Shown piece by piece: positions 45,596 to 54,435 of a DNA stretch of 64,000 nt (its first letter is position 1; each line of letters starts with the position of its first letter). Location: NCBI RefSeq assembly GCF_004307995.1, contig NZ_SIRE01000033.1:1-64000 (forward strand), read 5' to 3'. The position numbers and the translations under genes were made by a program. The notes under the pieces are model-generated. The model was not told the DNA's origin, did no database searches, and worked only from the letters and a program-made list of their open reading frames with translations. Origin of the DNA: Paenibacillus thalictri (GTDB lineage: Bacteria; Bacillota; Bacilli; Paenibacillales; NBRC-103111).

Positions 45596-47623
45596 ATGGA
45601 TTTATACGTAACCCGAGAGGGTAAATGTCAGGTGAGTATTGAAATTTGCTATACCAGCGGCATCATTACGAATAATGCTGCCCAATTGTTAGTAGAAGAA
45701 TGGAGGGAAACGTATCAGATTGAAAATATCCAGTTCAACGCGGAGCCAGGCCAAGGTAACCGAATACGAATTTTTGAGCCTGAAGCGATAGAAGGTCGGA
45801 ATGAGCAGACGTTTGTTATCCAAACGGTTATGAAAGATGGATATTTTCAAATCGATCTATCTGGCGCTAGTGAACAGGCCATCTTATATGGCATATGCGA
45901 GATTCTTGATCAGTCGTATGTCCTGGATCATGAAGTGCGATTACCCCAATTAAATATGACATCTACACCGGATATCAAAAGAAGAGGCGTAGAGAGACAT
46001 TGGGGCCCTTCTATGACAACAATGGAGAATCTGCAAGAGAACCTCAAACTGATTAAACTTCTAGCAAGAAAAAGAGTGAATCATCTGATGTGGATCGATA
46101 GTTGGATTAGTATGAGCTGGTATCCATTCCTTGATTTTAGATATTTCCCCAAATTGAAAAAAGCGGATTTGGAAGGCAAGATCAAACTTGCCAAGGAGTG
46201 TCTTCGTACAATCATCAATGAGGCGAAAAATTGGGGGATGGACTTTTACTTGTCCTGCACCGAGTTTAATATCCCCAAAGACCTTCTCAAGGTACATCCC
46301 GATATGTTTTATCGAAACCCGAATACGGGTTTATATGTGCTGCGTTTAGACAGTGAAGATACGTGGCTTTTTTATAAATCCAAAATCAGAGAGGTCATGG
46401 AAGACTTCCCTTCCCTTTCCGGTATTGAGTTATGGACGGGAGAAGCGATGGAAATATGGCAATGTTATCGTCCGGACACGGACACAAGGTCGATTGGCGA
46501 ACTTTTCCTGGAGATGTACGATCAGGCGCTTGAGGCGATGGATGAAGCGGGAAGAAGCGATGCGAGAATCATCTGTTCCAGCTTCACCCATCATCCGGAA
46601 TGTGAAAAGATATATGAAGATATTCTCGGCAGACTACCTGAACGTTGTGATTCACGAAGTAAAATGCAGGTAGAGGATTTCTACCGGTTTCATTCTCCAG
46701 CGACGCTTCCAGGCCGGCTTTCTCCAGGCAGGGAGTGGGTCGAGTTTGATCTCGGGGGTGAATATCGGGGCGATTGGGCCGGGTGGATCACTTGTGCGCT
46801 TCAATTCATACCGGATCGAATGAGATATTACTACGACAAAGGAATCAGTGGTTTCATGTGCAGGATACGGGGGTATACCCTGGGTCCTAACAGCAAGTTT
46901 GTCGGAGATTATGCCGTTCTGAGGGGCGTGCAGTCGATTAAATACGATGTTTATTTCAAAACCTGCTGGGATATGAATATCCCGTTGGCCGATGTATGGC
47001 GTTTGTGCAAGCGAAGGGGATTTCCCGATGCCATGCTGGAATTTTTCCAATTGTCGGAAAAGGTAGCCGAACAAGCGCAGTATACGAATGAATCCATCGT
47101 GAATAATTTCCATTCTTCATTTATCGGGTCGATCGAACGATACGAATGGCAGTTGGAATATGCAGATCATCCCTACAATACAGCGGGTATGGAAAGAAAA
47201 TGGATTTTAGAGCCTAGCGAGGAACACCTATCGCTCATCTTGGATGAAAAGGAACAGGCCATTCATCATGTTCTGAAAATGAGCGACATTCTGGAGCAAT
47301 GCAAGCAGGAGCTCTTCGAAGAGGACTATGCTGCTTTAAGGACATGTCTGGACTATCAAATACAGGTCGTGAAAGTGTTTAAAGTGCATACCGAGATGTT
47401 CTTTAGGTATCGGCTGCTCATGCTGACAAAGCTGGAAAACCGGCATGAAATGCTGCTGGATTGTATGAGAAGGTGTGAACAGGAAGTTGCGCTGCTTCGA
47501 CAACATGATGAAGATCAAGCCAAGCATGCATATGCCTTGATTTCGGACATCAAGTGGCGGCTAAGCTGTGATATGCAAAAATATTATCATGAATTAGCCT
47601 ACCATGGGGTCTGTAGGGTGTAA
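45596..47623 (+). CDS. GH67-like (alpha-glucuronidase-related) intracellular protein
   Basis: A 675-residue protein without signal peptide. The N-terminal 130 residues resemble the small alpha/beta domain that precedes barrels of GH67/GH20-type enzymes (QAILYGICEILDQSYVLDHE). A barrel follows from about residue 125 (RRGVERHWGPSMTTMENLQE, MDFYLSCTEFNIP, GIELWTGEAMEIWQ), and then EWVEFDLGGEYRGDWAGWIT, which recalls the alpha-glucuronidase region that reads WVE.D.G.EYRG. The C-terminal helical part is poorly recognisable. Acidic residues at E431-W-T-G-E and D in FDLGGEYRG are candidate catalytic groups, but I cannot assign them. It is translated 25 bp after YesM. The last codons run into a monooxygenase remnant, so the C-terminus may be rearranged. 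Confidence 0.55.
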   Translation: MDLYVTREGKCQVSIEICYTSGIITNNAAQLLVEEWRETYQIENIQFNAEPGQGNRIRIFEPEAIEGRNEQTFVIQTVMKDGYFQIDLSGASEQAILYGICEILDQSYVLDHEVRLPQLNMTSTPDIKRRGVERHWGPSMTTMENLQENLKLIKLLARKRVNHLMWIDSWISMSWYPFLDFRYFPKLKKADLEGKIKLAKECLRTIINEAKNWGMDFYLSCTEFNIPKDLLKVHPDMFYRNPNTGLYVLRLDSEDTWLFYKSKIREVMEDFPSLSGIELWTGEAMEIWQCYRPDTDTRSIGELFLEMYDQALEAMDEAGRSDARIICSSFTHHPECEKIYEDILGRLPERCDSRSKMQVEDFYRFHSPATLPGRLSPGREWVEFDLGGEYRGDWAGWITCALQFIPDRMRYYYDKGISGFMCRIRGYTLGPNSKFVGDYAVLRGVQSIKYDVYFKTCWDMNIPLADVWRLCKRRGFPDAMLEFFQLSEKVAEQAQYTNESIVNNFHSSFIGSIERYEWQLEYADHPYNTAGMERKWILEPSEEHLSLILDEKEQAIHHVLKMSDILEQCKQELFEEDYAALRTCLDYQIQVVKVFKVHTEMFFRYRLLMLTKLENRHEMLLDCMRRCEQEVALLRQHDEDQAKHAYALISDIKWRLSCDMQKYYHELAYHGVCRV

Positions 47624-47906
47624 GCTCCTTGGCGACGCGGCCCATCTGATGTCTCCTTTCATGGGGGAAGGCGTAAATCTCGCGATGCTGGACGCTTTGG
47701 AACTTGCGTTGTCGCTTGTTCGACATGGCGATTTCGAGGAGTTCCTTCGCGCCTATGAGCAAAAGATGTACGAGTATTCGTCTCCCATGGCGACCATGTC
47801 GGACGACAGTCTAAAGCGTTTCTTTGGCGATGATGCCGCCGCGCGGGTTCGCGATTGGTTCGAGCAGATGGAGAAAGAACACGAAGAAGCTCAAGACGAG
47901 ACTTGA
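47604..47906 (+). pseudogene. C-terminal remnant of an FAD-dependent monooxygenase
   Basis: The frame reads KLLGDAAHLMSPFMGEGVNL, then AMLDALELALSLVRHGDFEE. G-D-A-A-H-x-x-x-P-x-x-G-E-G-x-N is the FAD-binding motif of PHBH/TetX-type hydroxylases, normally about residue 300 of 400. Everything before it is missing. It overlaps the last 20 bp of the GH67-like gene in another frame, with no ribosome site, so an ancient deletion has joined two unrelated genes. The tail ends FEQMEKEHEEAQDET. Confidence 0.7.
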
Positions 47907-47935
47907 GGGAACTTGTAGAGCATTGTTGCACCCGT

Positions 47936-47973
47936 TAGGAGTTACACATCGTAACTCCTATTTGTGTTTTTTG
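47936..47973 (+). terminator. Rho-independent terminator
   Basis: TAGGAGTTAC (47936-47945) pairs perfectly with GTAACTCCTA (47951-47960), loop ACATC, then TTTGTGTTTTTTG. It isolates the FCD regulon from the upstream locus. Confidence 0.85.
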
Positions 47974-47979
47974 TTTGCA

Positions 47980-48032
47980 TTGACTGTGTGCATTGTCTAG
48001 CTTACAATTAATTGGTGAACCAATTTACCAAA
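47980..48032 (+). promoter_or_regulatory. Promoter and operator of the FCD regulator gene (site 1)
   Basis: TTGACT (47980-47985), 17 bp, TACAAT (48003-48008). Two bases on, ATTGGT-GA-ACCAAT (48011-48024) is a palindrome of the TGGTnnACCA type bound by FadR/FCD regulators, followed by a second half-site TTACCAAAT. It covers the start point, so the regulator probably represses itself. Confidence 0.8.
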
Positions 48033-48047
48033 TAGAGAGGAATCTTT

Positions 48048-48791
48048 ATGGCTACAGACGAGACCATTCCCTTTAAATTTAATCCAATTGAAAGAAAAAC
48101 GATTGTAACGGAGATTACAAAAAATTTGCTTGATTATTTATTATCTGGTCAGGTGAAGCCCGGGGACAAAATTCCAACAGAACGTTCGCTATCCGAAGCG
48201 CTTGGCGTAGGCCGATCGTCTTTGCGTGAGGCGTTAAAGGCGCTCACCGTGCTAGGCTTGCTGGAAGTACGTCAAGGAGATGGCACCTATCTCAAAAGGG
48301 CTGACTCGGATTTGCTACCTCAGGTGATCGAATGGGGGCTGCTGCTGGGTGAGAAGCAGACGTTGCATCTGATTGAGGCCAGGGAGAAGATCGAATTGAT
48401 GCTTGCCGGAATGGCTGCGGAACGCCGTCAGGAAAATGAGGTGTTGGAGCTAAAGCAAATCCTTGAACGGATGAGAAACAGCACCGGGAATAGCAAGGAG
48501 TTCGTTGAAGCTGACGTAGCTTTTCATCTGAAGCTCGCGGAAATGGCTAACAATACTGTGCTGCGCGATATTTTATCAAGCATTCAGGCGTTATTGCGAG
48601 CTTGGATCCGAAGCGTTATCGAAGCCGCAGGCAACGCGCAATTCTCCTACGATGAACATCTTCCCATTTACTTAGCCGTGGAAAAAGGGGATGCCCAGGC
48701 AGCTGTTGAAGCTATGGCATCTCATATGAATTCCGCTTCCAGCCGGTTGAAGCTGAATTTAGCTGCCGCGGGCAATGAATCGTTAAATTAA
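48048..48791 (+). CDS. GntR-family regulator, FadR/FCD subfamily
   Basis: A 247-residue repressor. Winged helix at about 20-90 (PTERSLSEALGVGRSSLREA, LKALTVLGLLEVRQGDGTYL), then the all-helical FCD ligand domain (about 105-235) with metal-site residues in EADVAFHLKLAEMANN and HMNSASSRL. FCD ligands are typically small organic or sugar acids, often bound through a metal. AGAGAGGAATCTTT precedes ATG 48048. The same operator is found at its own promoter and at two others downstream. It is followed by a terminator. Confidence 0.92.
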   Translation: MATDETIPFKFNPIERKTIVTEITKNLLDYLLSGQVKPGDKIPTERSLSEALGVGRSSLREALKALTVLGLLEVRQGDGTYLKRADSDLLPQVIEWGLLLGEKQTLHLIEAREKIELMLAGMAAERRQENEVLELKQILERMRNSTGNSKEFVEADVAFHLKLAEMANNTVLRDILSSIQALLRAWIRSVIEAAGNAQFSYDEHLPIYLAVEKGDAQAAVEAMASHMNSASSRLKLNLAAAGNESLN

Positions 48792-48797
48792 TAGCAG

Positions 48798-48846
48798 GCC
48801 TCCGGAATGATCGTTAAAGAACGATACTCCGGGGGTTATTTTTTTG
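48798..48846 (+). terminator. Rho-independent terminator after the FCD regulator
   Basis: CCTCCGGA...GATCGTT and AACGAT...TCCGGGGG form an interrupted long stem with loop AAAG, followed by TTATTTTTTT. Confidence 0.8.
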
Positions 48847-48858
48847 CTAAATTAGGCA

Positions 48859-48913
48859 TTGACGAAATCTAATTTAAGGAATAATATATCAATTGGTAGA
48901 CCAATTAACCAAT
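48859..48913 (+). promoter_or_regulatory. Promoter and operator of the Rbs-type transporter operon (site 2)
   Basis: TTGACG (48859-48864), 17 bp, TAATAT (48882-48887), then operator ATTGGT-AG-ACCAAT (48892-48905) with extension TAACCAAT (48906-48913). Same layout as site 1. Confidence 0.82.
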
Positions 48914-48949
48914 ATAAACTAGAAATCAGATCAGAAAGAAGGGATGCTT

Positions 48950-50500
48950 ATGCTTCTGGCACAAGGGGATACAACAAACTCCTCTAAGCGGCCAAGATTG
49001 AGAGCGCTATCATTATGCAAATCATTCCCTGGGGTGATTGCTTTGAACCAGGTATCATTCGAGCTGCAGCCGGGAGAGGTTCATGCATTATGTGGAGAGA
49101 ACGGTGCGGGCAAATCAACGTTGATGCGTATTATTGCAGGTGTGGAGCATCCTGATGACGGCGAGCTTAGTCTGGATGGTGTACCGATTACGCATTTCGA
49201 TGAGCACAAGGCAAATGTATTAGGCATCGGTATGGTGCATCAAGAGAGAAGTTTGGTTCCCGGTTTATCTATCGCCGAGAACATCTTCGCTGCACGTCAG
49301 CCTTTAAATCGGTTCGGCTTGATTGATAAGAAGAAGATGAATCAGAGGGGGGCAGAGCTGCTCAGTGCATTAAAGCTGGAAGTAGATCCGACACGCCTTG
49401 TATCGACCTTGTCTCCTGCGCAGCAGCAAATGGTAGAGATAGCGAAGGCGCTTTCGCATGATCTGAAGCTGCTGATTCTAGACGAGCCTTCTGCCGCGCT
49501 GACCATCGCCGAAACTGAAGATTTATTTGAGGTCATTCGGCAGCTGACTCGTCAAGGCGTATCTATCGTATACATCTCACATAGGCTGGCTGAAGTATTC
49601 ACGATTTCCGATCGCGTTACAGTGATGAAGGATGGAGAAGTGACAGGCACCTTTAACACCAACAGTGTCACCGAAGATCAATTAATTAAGATGATGGTCG
49701 GAAGAGAGCTGACGATGGAGCAGGATCTGAGACGGGTGCAGGAAAACGCGGAGGTGGTCCTTGAAGTAAGTGAGCTCAGGTCGGCCCCCGCTGTTCAGAA
49801 TGCATCGCTTCAAGTAAGAGCCGGGGAGATCGTTTGCTTAGCAGGTTTGGTCGGTGCAGGACGAACGGAATTGTGTGAAGCATTGTTTGGCGTAAGGGAG
49901 TATACACGTGGGGAAATCGTTATGAATGGAACGGCGCTTCGAATGAAGAGTCCTTCCGATGCGATGAAATACGGTATGGGCATGGTTCCCGAGGACCGCA
50001 AGGAAGGTGGTCTCTTTCTGGAAATGAGCATTATGGAAAATATCGTTTCCTCCAACTTATCTTTGGTTAGCAGCGGAGCCATCGTATCTTCATCTAAAAG
50101 CAAAGCGCTTTCCAAGCTGTTTGTCGATAAACTTCGAATTGCCACGCCGTCGGTCTCACAAAAAACAGTTAACTTAAGCGGTGGCAATCAGCAAAAAGTG
50201 CTGTTGTCGAAATGGCTTGCCCGTAAACCGAAACTTCTTATTATCGATGAACCTACCAAGGGAGTGGATGTGGGGGCCAGGTCCGATATATACGCCGTAC
50301 TCAGAGAACTGGCTGCCAGCGGAATCGCCTTATTGGTGGTATCTTCAGATTTACCCGAGGTGTTAAGTTTGGCGCATCGCATTGTAGTGATGTCCGAGGG
50401 TAGAACCGTAGGGGAGCTTGACGCATCCGAAGCTACCGAATTGTCCATTTTAAAGCTAGCCTCGCCTGGCTCCATACGAAAGGAGAAACGAACTTCATGA
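48950..50500 (+). CDS. Rbs-type sugar ABC transporter ATPase
   Basis: A 516-residue double ATPase of the RbsA/XylG/MglA class (CUT2). First cassette: Walker A GENGAGKST, signature LSPAQQQMVEIAKAL, Walker B LLILDEPSAAL. Second cassette: degenerate Walker A GLVGAGRTE, signature LSGGNQQKVLLSKWLA, LLIIDEPTKGVDVG. ATG 48950 is preferred over ATG 48944 because AGAAGGG then has proper spacing. It overlaps the permease gene by 4 bp. Unlike the LplB-type cassettes in this window, this system carries its own ATPase. Confidence 0.93.
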   Translation: MLLAQGDTTNSSKRPRLRALSLCKSFPGVIALNQVSFELQPGEVHALCGENGAGKSTLMRIIAGVEHPDDGELSLDGVPITHFDEHKANVLGIGMVHQERSLVPGLSIAENIFAARQPLNRFGLIDKKKMNQRGAELLSALKLEVDPTRLVSTLSPAQQQMVEIAKALSHDLKLLILDEPSAALTIAETEDLFEVIRQLTRQGVSIVYISHRLAEVFTISDRVTVMKDGEVTGTFNTNSVTEDQLIKMMVGRELTMEQDLRRVQENAEVVLEVSELRSAPAVQNASLQVRAGEIVCLAGLVGAGRTELCEALFGVREYTRGEIVMNGTALRMKSPSDAMKYGMGMVPEDRKEGGLFLEMSIMENIVSSNLSLVSSGAIVSSSKSKALSKLFVDKLRIATPSVSQKTVNLSGGNQQKVLLSKWLARKPKLLIIDEPTKGVDVGARSDIYAVLRELAASGIALLVVSSDLPEVLSLAHRIVVMSEGRTVGELDASEATELSILKLASPGSIRKEKRTS

Positions 50501-51492
50501 GTTTAGTTAAAAATATGCAGGACCAGGTCAGCGCACAAGTAGGGCCGAAGGAAATGCTCTTGTATGTGCTTCGTTCCAGACCATTGGTTTTATTAGTACT
50601 TATCGTCATTCTTTCCATATCCATGGCTATGCAAACGCCGAATTTCCTGTCATCGGCTAACTTGTCCGCCGTATTGCTGAACGCCTCCCAATCTGGAATT
50701 ATGGTTGTTGGCATGACTATTTTGATGGTCGGAGGTGTGTTCGACTTATCGATTGGCTCCACATTAGCCTTATGCGGCGTTGTGACCGGCTATTTAATCG
50801 CCAAGCAATCCGTACCCCCGACGGTTGCCATTATTATCGGACTGCTTGTCGGTTTAGCCGCAGGTTTTATTAACGGCTGGATCGTGACAAGGCAGAAGAT
50901 TAACGCCCTGATTACAACGCTTGCTACCATGAGTGTGTATCGCGGAATTACCCAGCTGATCTCTGGGACAGGGGTTTCACCGATCGACAAGACTTTTGCC
51001 AAGGTCGGCCAGACTATGTTTCTTGGTTTTCAAACTCCGTTCTGGTTTATGATCATCATCGTAATCGTATTTTCCTTTGCGGTAAGCAAAACGCGGTTTT
51101 TTCGCCAGTTTTATTATGTAGGCGGCAATGAAAGAGCGGCGAAGCTTTCCGGCATTCGATCGGAAAATGTCATGCTGATCGGCTTCATGATCATGGGTGT
51201 TCTCGCTGCGATGTCGGGAATATTGGGCGCTGCTCGACTGAACTCTGCTGTTGTGAGCGCCGGAATCGGAGTCGAACTGCAGATTATTACGGCTGCTGTA
51301 TTGGGCGGAGCCAATTTGAAAGGAGGGGAGGGTACTGTACTCGGAGCATTCCTTGGGGTGTTGTTCATAGCTTTAATCCAGAATGCCATGATTATTCTGA
51401 AGCTTAACGTCTTTTGGCAAAATATTGTTATCGGTATTGTATTGCTGCTTGCGGTTTCATTAGACCGATGGAAACAAAAAACAAGGGCGTAA
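50497..51492 (+). CDS. Rbs-type sugar ABC transporter permease
   Basis: A 331-residue BPD_transp_2-family permease with about eight to ten membrane helices. It has the motif MVGGVFDLSIGSTLALCGVV and, near the end, AAVLGGANLKGGEGTVLGAFLG, which is the ATPase-contact loop of RbsC-type proteins. Coupled by ATGA overlap to the ATPase gene. Confidence 0.92.
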   Translation: MSLVKNMQDQVSAQVGPKEMLLYVLRSRPLVLLVLIVILSISMAMQTPNFLSSANLSAVLLNASQSGIMVVGMTILMVGGVFDLSIGSTLALCGVVTGYLIAKQSVPPTVAIIIGLLVGLAAGFINGWIVTRQKINALITTLATMSVYRGITQLISGTGVSPIDKTFAKVGQTMFLGFQTPFWFMIIIVIVFSFAVSKTRFFRQFYYVGGNERAAKLSGIRSENVMLIGFMIMGVLAAMSGILGAARLNSAVVSAGIGVELQIITAAVLGGANLKGGEGTVLGAFLGVLFIALIQNAMIILKLNVFWQNIVIGIVLLLAVSLDRWKQKTRA

Positions 51493-51539
51493 CCACTAAT
51501 AATACTTTCGTTTATAAAATTTATGGGAGGCAATTGAAA

Positions 51540-52619
51540 ATGAAAAAAAAGCTGAATATGAAAAAAATGAGCGGTTTGTTGTTTTTGGCCTTATTAGCGG
51601 CCCTTACACTTAGTGCCTGCGATTCCGATACTCAAACTGCATCCAACTCAAATGTAGATAAATCCGGTTCTGCAGATGGAGCTTCTGCGAGTACAGCAAA
51701 GTCTTCCGGGGCCGCTAAGAATGAAACTTACTATTGGATTTCACAAAATTCAACCCTTCCTTTATTTGTGGCAAACGATTACCCCGGGTTGGATCGAGCT
51801 GCCAAGGAGTTGAACATTAAAGTGGAGAAGGCTGGTCCCACGAATATTGATTTAAGTGCCTTCATAGCGACCATAGACCAAGTATGTGCCCAGAAACCGG
51901 CAGGAGTTACTGTTGTAGGTTGGGATCCCGCACTGACTGAAGCTGTGAACCGCTGTATGGATCAAGGGGTACCTACAATTACCGACGATGCGGATCTGCC
52001 TAATTCCAAACGCTTCTCCTTCGTTGGAACCGATTGGTATGATATCGGGGTGCAGCAAGCCAAGGCGATGGTAAAAGCAACAGGAGGCAAAGGCGAAATT
52101 GCAACCTTATCGATGGTGAACGCAGATAATATGAAACGGGCTGTAGCAGGTTTCACAGATACGCTGAAAGGAACGGAACTGAAAATTGTAGCCCAAGAAG
52201 ACGATGGAGGCGATTCTTCCACGGCTGCTTCTAAGACTGCCTCATTATTAAGCGCTTATCCGAATTTATTAGGAATTGCCGGTTTTGATTCCGAGAGCGG
52301 CGCAGGAATTGTCAGAGCGTTAGAGGAAGCGGGTAAAGTGGGCAAGGTAAAGGTAACAGCGATGGAACAAACGCCCGAGTTTCTCAATACGGTCAAAGAA
52401 GGCAAAGTAGATGCAATCATTATTCAGAAGCGAGAGTTGTTTACGTATTACGCAATTAAAACGTTATATGATTTCAATCATAACGGGTTGTCGGTAAATG
52501 GTTTGACAGGCTGGGAAGCAAACCCTGTGCCGGTTAATATTAACACAGGTTTGCTTGTAGTCACTAAGGATAATATCGGCAAACTTCTTGATGCCATGAC
52601 GAAGCGCAATACGAAATAA
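51540..52619 (+). CDS. Rbs-type sugar-binding lipoprotein (Peripla_BP_4)
   Basis: A 359-residue lipoprotein: lipobox LSAC (Cys27), a Ser/Ala-rich linker, then a ribose-binding-like fold (TYYWISQNSTLPLFVANDYP, GVTVVGWDPALTEAVNRCMD, GVPTITDDADLPNSKRFSFV, FDSESGAGIVRALEEAGKVG, VDAIIIQKRELFTYYAIKTL). GGGAGG stands about 9 nt before ATG 51540. Captures the substrate of the FCD regulon, which is likely a sugar, polyol or sugar acid. Confidence 0.9.
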   Translation: MKKKLNMKKMSGLLFLALLAALTLSACDSDTQTASNSNVDKSGSADGASASTAKSSGAAKNETYYWISQNSTLPLFVANDYPGLDRAAKELNIKVEKAGPTNIDLSAFIATIDQVCAQKPAGVTVVGWDPALTEAVNRCMDQGVPTITDDADLPNSKRFSFVGTDWYDIGVQQAKAMVKATGGKGEIATLSMVNADNMKRAVAGFTDTLKGTELKIVAQEDDGGDSSTAASKTASLLSAYPNLLGIAGFDSESGAGIVRALEEAGKVGKVKVTAMEQTPEFLNTVKEGKVDAIIIQKRELFTYYAIKTLYDFNHNGLSVNGLTGWEANPVPVNINTGLLVVTKDNIGKLLDAMTKRNTK

Positions 52620-52621
52620 TA

Positions 52622-52676
52622 TTGACCTAGGAATCAATTTTTTTTATAATCAAAATTGGTTAACCAATTAACCTAT
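52622..52676 (+). promoter_or_regulatory. Promoter and operator of the catabolic operon (site 3)
   Basis: TTGACC (52622-52627), 17 bp, perfect TATAAT (52645-52650), then operator ATTGGT-TA-ACCAAT (52655-52668) with extension TAACCTAT. The spacing between -10 and operator (4 bp) equals site 2. Confidence 0.85.
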
Positions 52677-52700
52677 AGATGAAACTTGGAGGCGAAATTG

Positions 52701-53102
52701 TTGTTTACAACTATGGATCACATTGCGATCGCCGTATGGGATATCGACCAATCATTAGGTTATTATACGGAACAGCTTGGGCTCGCTCTAATTCATGATG
52801 AATATTTGGAATCTGCCGGGGTTAGGTTGGCTTATCTAAAACTTGGCAACAACATGATCCAGTTAGTGCAGCCCATTGGAGACACGCCTGTCCGCAAGTT
52901 TTTAGAGGAGAAGGGTGAGGGGCTTCATCATATTTGCCTTGCTACGGACAATATTCCGTACACCTTGGACAAATTGGATGGAGAAGACAACACTAAGGTT
53001 GTCATGGGGGGGAGAAACCGGCGTGCCTGCTTTATCGGACGGAAGCCCAATGGTCTTGCAATCGAGCTGACGGAGAACGACCCCTATACAGGTGTAGTTT
53101 AA
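52701..53102 (+). CDS. VOC-family protein (glyoxalase / methylmalonyl-CoA-epimerase-like)
   Basis: A 133-residue vicinal-oxygen-chelate protein: two beta-alpha-beta-beta-beta modules with metal ligands expected in MDHIAIAVWDID (His), NNMIQLVQP (Gln or Glu), GLHHICLATDNI (His) and GLAIELTEND (Glu). The spacing is that of methylmalonyl-CoA epimerase and related lyases or epimerases. TTG 52701 is chosen because GGAGG ends 8 nt before it; TTG 52698 is also possible. First gene of the catabolic operon behind site 3. It may epimerise an acidic intermediate. Confidence 0.8.
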   Translation: MFTTMDHIAIAVWDIDQSLGYYTEQLGLALIHDEYLESAGVRLAYLKLGNNMIQLVQPIGDTPVRKFLEEKGEGLHHICLATDNIPYTLDKLDGEDNTKVVMGGRNRRACFIGRKPNGLAIELTENDPYTGVV

Positions 53103-53121
53103 TCAGGAAAGGTGGGCTTCT

Positions 53122-54435
53122 ATGAGCGCGGGTACGAAAACAATCATTCTTGACGATGATCCGACTGGCACACAAACAGTGAGTGGTGTAGCGGTTATTC
53201 TGCATCCGCACCGAAAGGCGTACCGTGAATTTCTTCAGAGTACGGCGAGTGTGATTTTCATATTGACGAATACAAGGGCAATGACTGAGTACGAAGCGGT
53301 TAAGTTTCTCCAGACGATTAAACAAGAAGTAGAAGCGGAAGCCGAACTGCTAGACCAACAAGTATGCTTTCACCTTCGCGGGGATTCAACGCTTAGAGGA
53401 CATGTATTCGCAGAGATGGATGTATTTGCCGAGGAAAATAGCGTTGGTTTGTTTGTACCGGCTTTCCCCGAGTGCGGGCGTGTGACCATGCATGGTGTTC
53501 ATTACCTGGAAGAAGGGCAAGTGCGGCGTCCGGTCGCTGCAACGGAGTTTGCTCAGGATCCTGTGTTCGGGTATCGTAGTGAACGCCTGCAGGATTGGGT
53601 AAAAGAAGTATCTGCGCATTGGGAAGGAATTCCTTTATCTATTGAAGAAATAAGAAGTAAAGGACCCGCAAGTGTGGAAGCGGCGCTTTTATTGGCTCCT
53701 CCGCGAAGTGTCATTATCCCGGATGCTGAGAATGATGAGGATTTGCAGATTATTGCAGAAGGCTTGCGCCGTGCAGAACAGCGCAATCATTCGATCGTTG
53801 TTCGTTCCGCCTCTACTTTTGTCAAAGTTCGATGTGGTCTGAAGTCTCTATCATTGGCAACGCCGATGGGGCGCAAACCCCAGAAGCTTCTTGTCGTATG
53901 CGGTTCGCATACGGCAGCGGCGACGAAGCAGTTGAATGTATTCATCATTGAGTACAAAATCAAACCTGTAGTTATTGAAACGAAGCCATTGTTCGAACTG
54001 GGAGTACAGAGCATGGTGCCAGCCATTATTGAAAACGTGATATCACAATTAAATCAGCATCACATCGTTCTTCTTATGTCCGAGAGAATACGTGATGACG
54101 CTCACAAAGAGCTCGAAGATGGAGCCAAGGTAATGAATGCAATTATTGCAGTAGTAAACGGAGTTGCAGCTCAATGTGATGCCGTTATTGCCAAAGGCGG
54201 TATTACATCGGCTCAGGTAGCTTCGGACGGGCTGCATGCCTCATATGCTCAAGTCTTGGGCCAGTTGGAGCCAGGAGTGTCTGTTTGGGAACTGCATGTC
54301 GCTAGTCCAGGTGAAGATGAACAAAGGACTGTGCCTTATGTTGTGGTTCCAGGTAATGTAGGACAGGAGTCGACACTAATCCATGCGGCTCAATATTTCG
54401 GATTTACAGAGACCATAAAGGAGGAAATAACATGA
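53122..54435 (+). CDS. Four-carbon acid sugar kinase family protein (OtnK-like)
   Basis: A 437-residue kinase of the DUF1537 group. The N-terminal substrate domain begins TIILDDDPTGTQTVSGVAV, the family signature with the catalytic/substrate Asp cluster, followed by FILTNTRAMT and CFHLRGDSTLRGHVFAEMD. The C-terminal nucleotide domain has KLLVVCGSHTAAATKQLN, AVIAKGGITSAQVASDGL and a final VVVPGNVG. Characterised members phosphorylate D-threonate, D-erythronate or related acid sugars. The usual partners PdxA2, OtnC and OtnI are not encoded in the window. It overlaps the next gene by 4 bp. Confidence 0.88.
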   Translation: MSAGTKTIILDDDPTGTQTVSGVAVILHPHRKAYREFLQSTASVIFILTNTRAMTEYEAVKFLQTIKQEVEAEAELLDQQVCFHLRGDSTLRGHVFAEMDVFAEENSVGLFVPAFPECGRVTMHGVHYLEEGQVRRPVAATEFAQDPVFGYRSERLQDWVKEVSAHWEGIPLSIEEIRSKGPASVEAALLLAPPRSVIIPDAENDEDLQIIAEGLRRAEQRNHSIVVRSASTFVKVRCGLKSLSLATPMGRKPQKLLVVCGSHTAAATKQLNVFIIEYKIKPVVIETKPLFELGVQSMVPAIIENVISQLNQHHIVLLMSERIRDDAHKELEDGAKVMNAIIAVVNGVAAQCDAVIAKGGITSAQVASDGLHASYAQVLGQLEPGVSVWELHVASPGEDEQRTVPYVVVPGNVGQESTLIHAAQYFGFTETIKEEIT

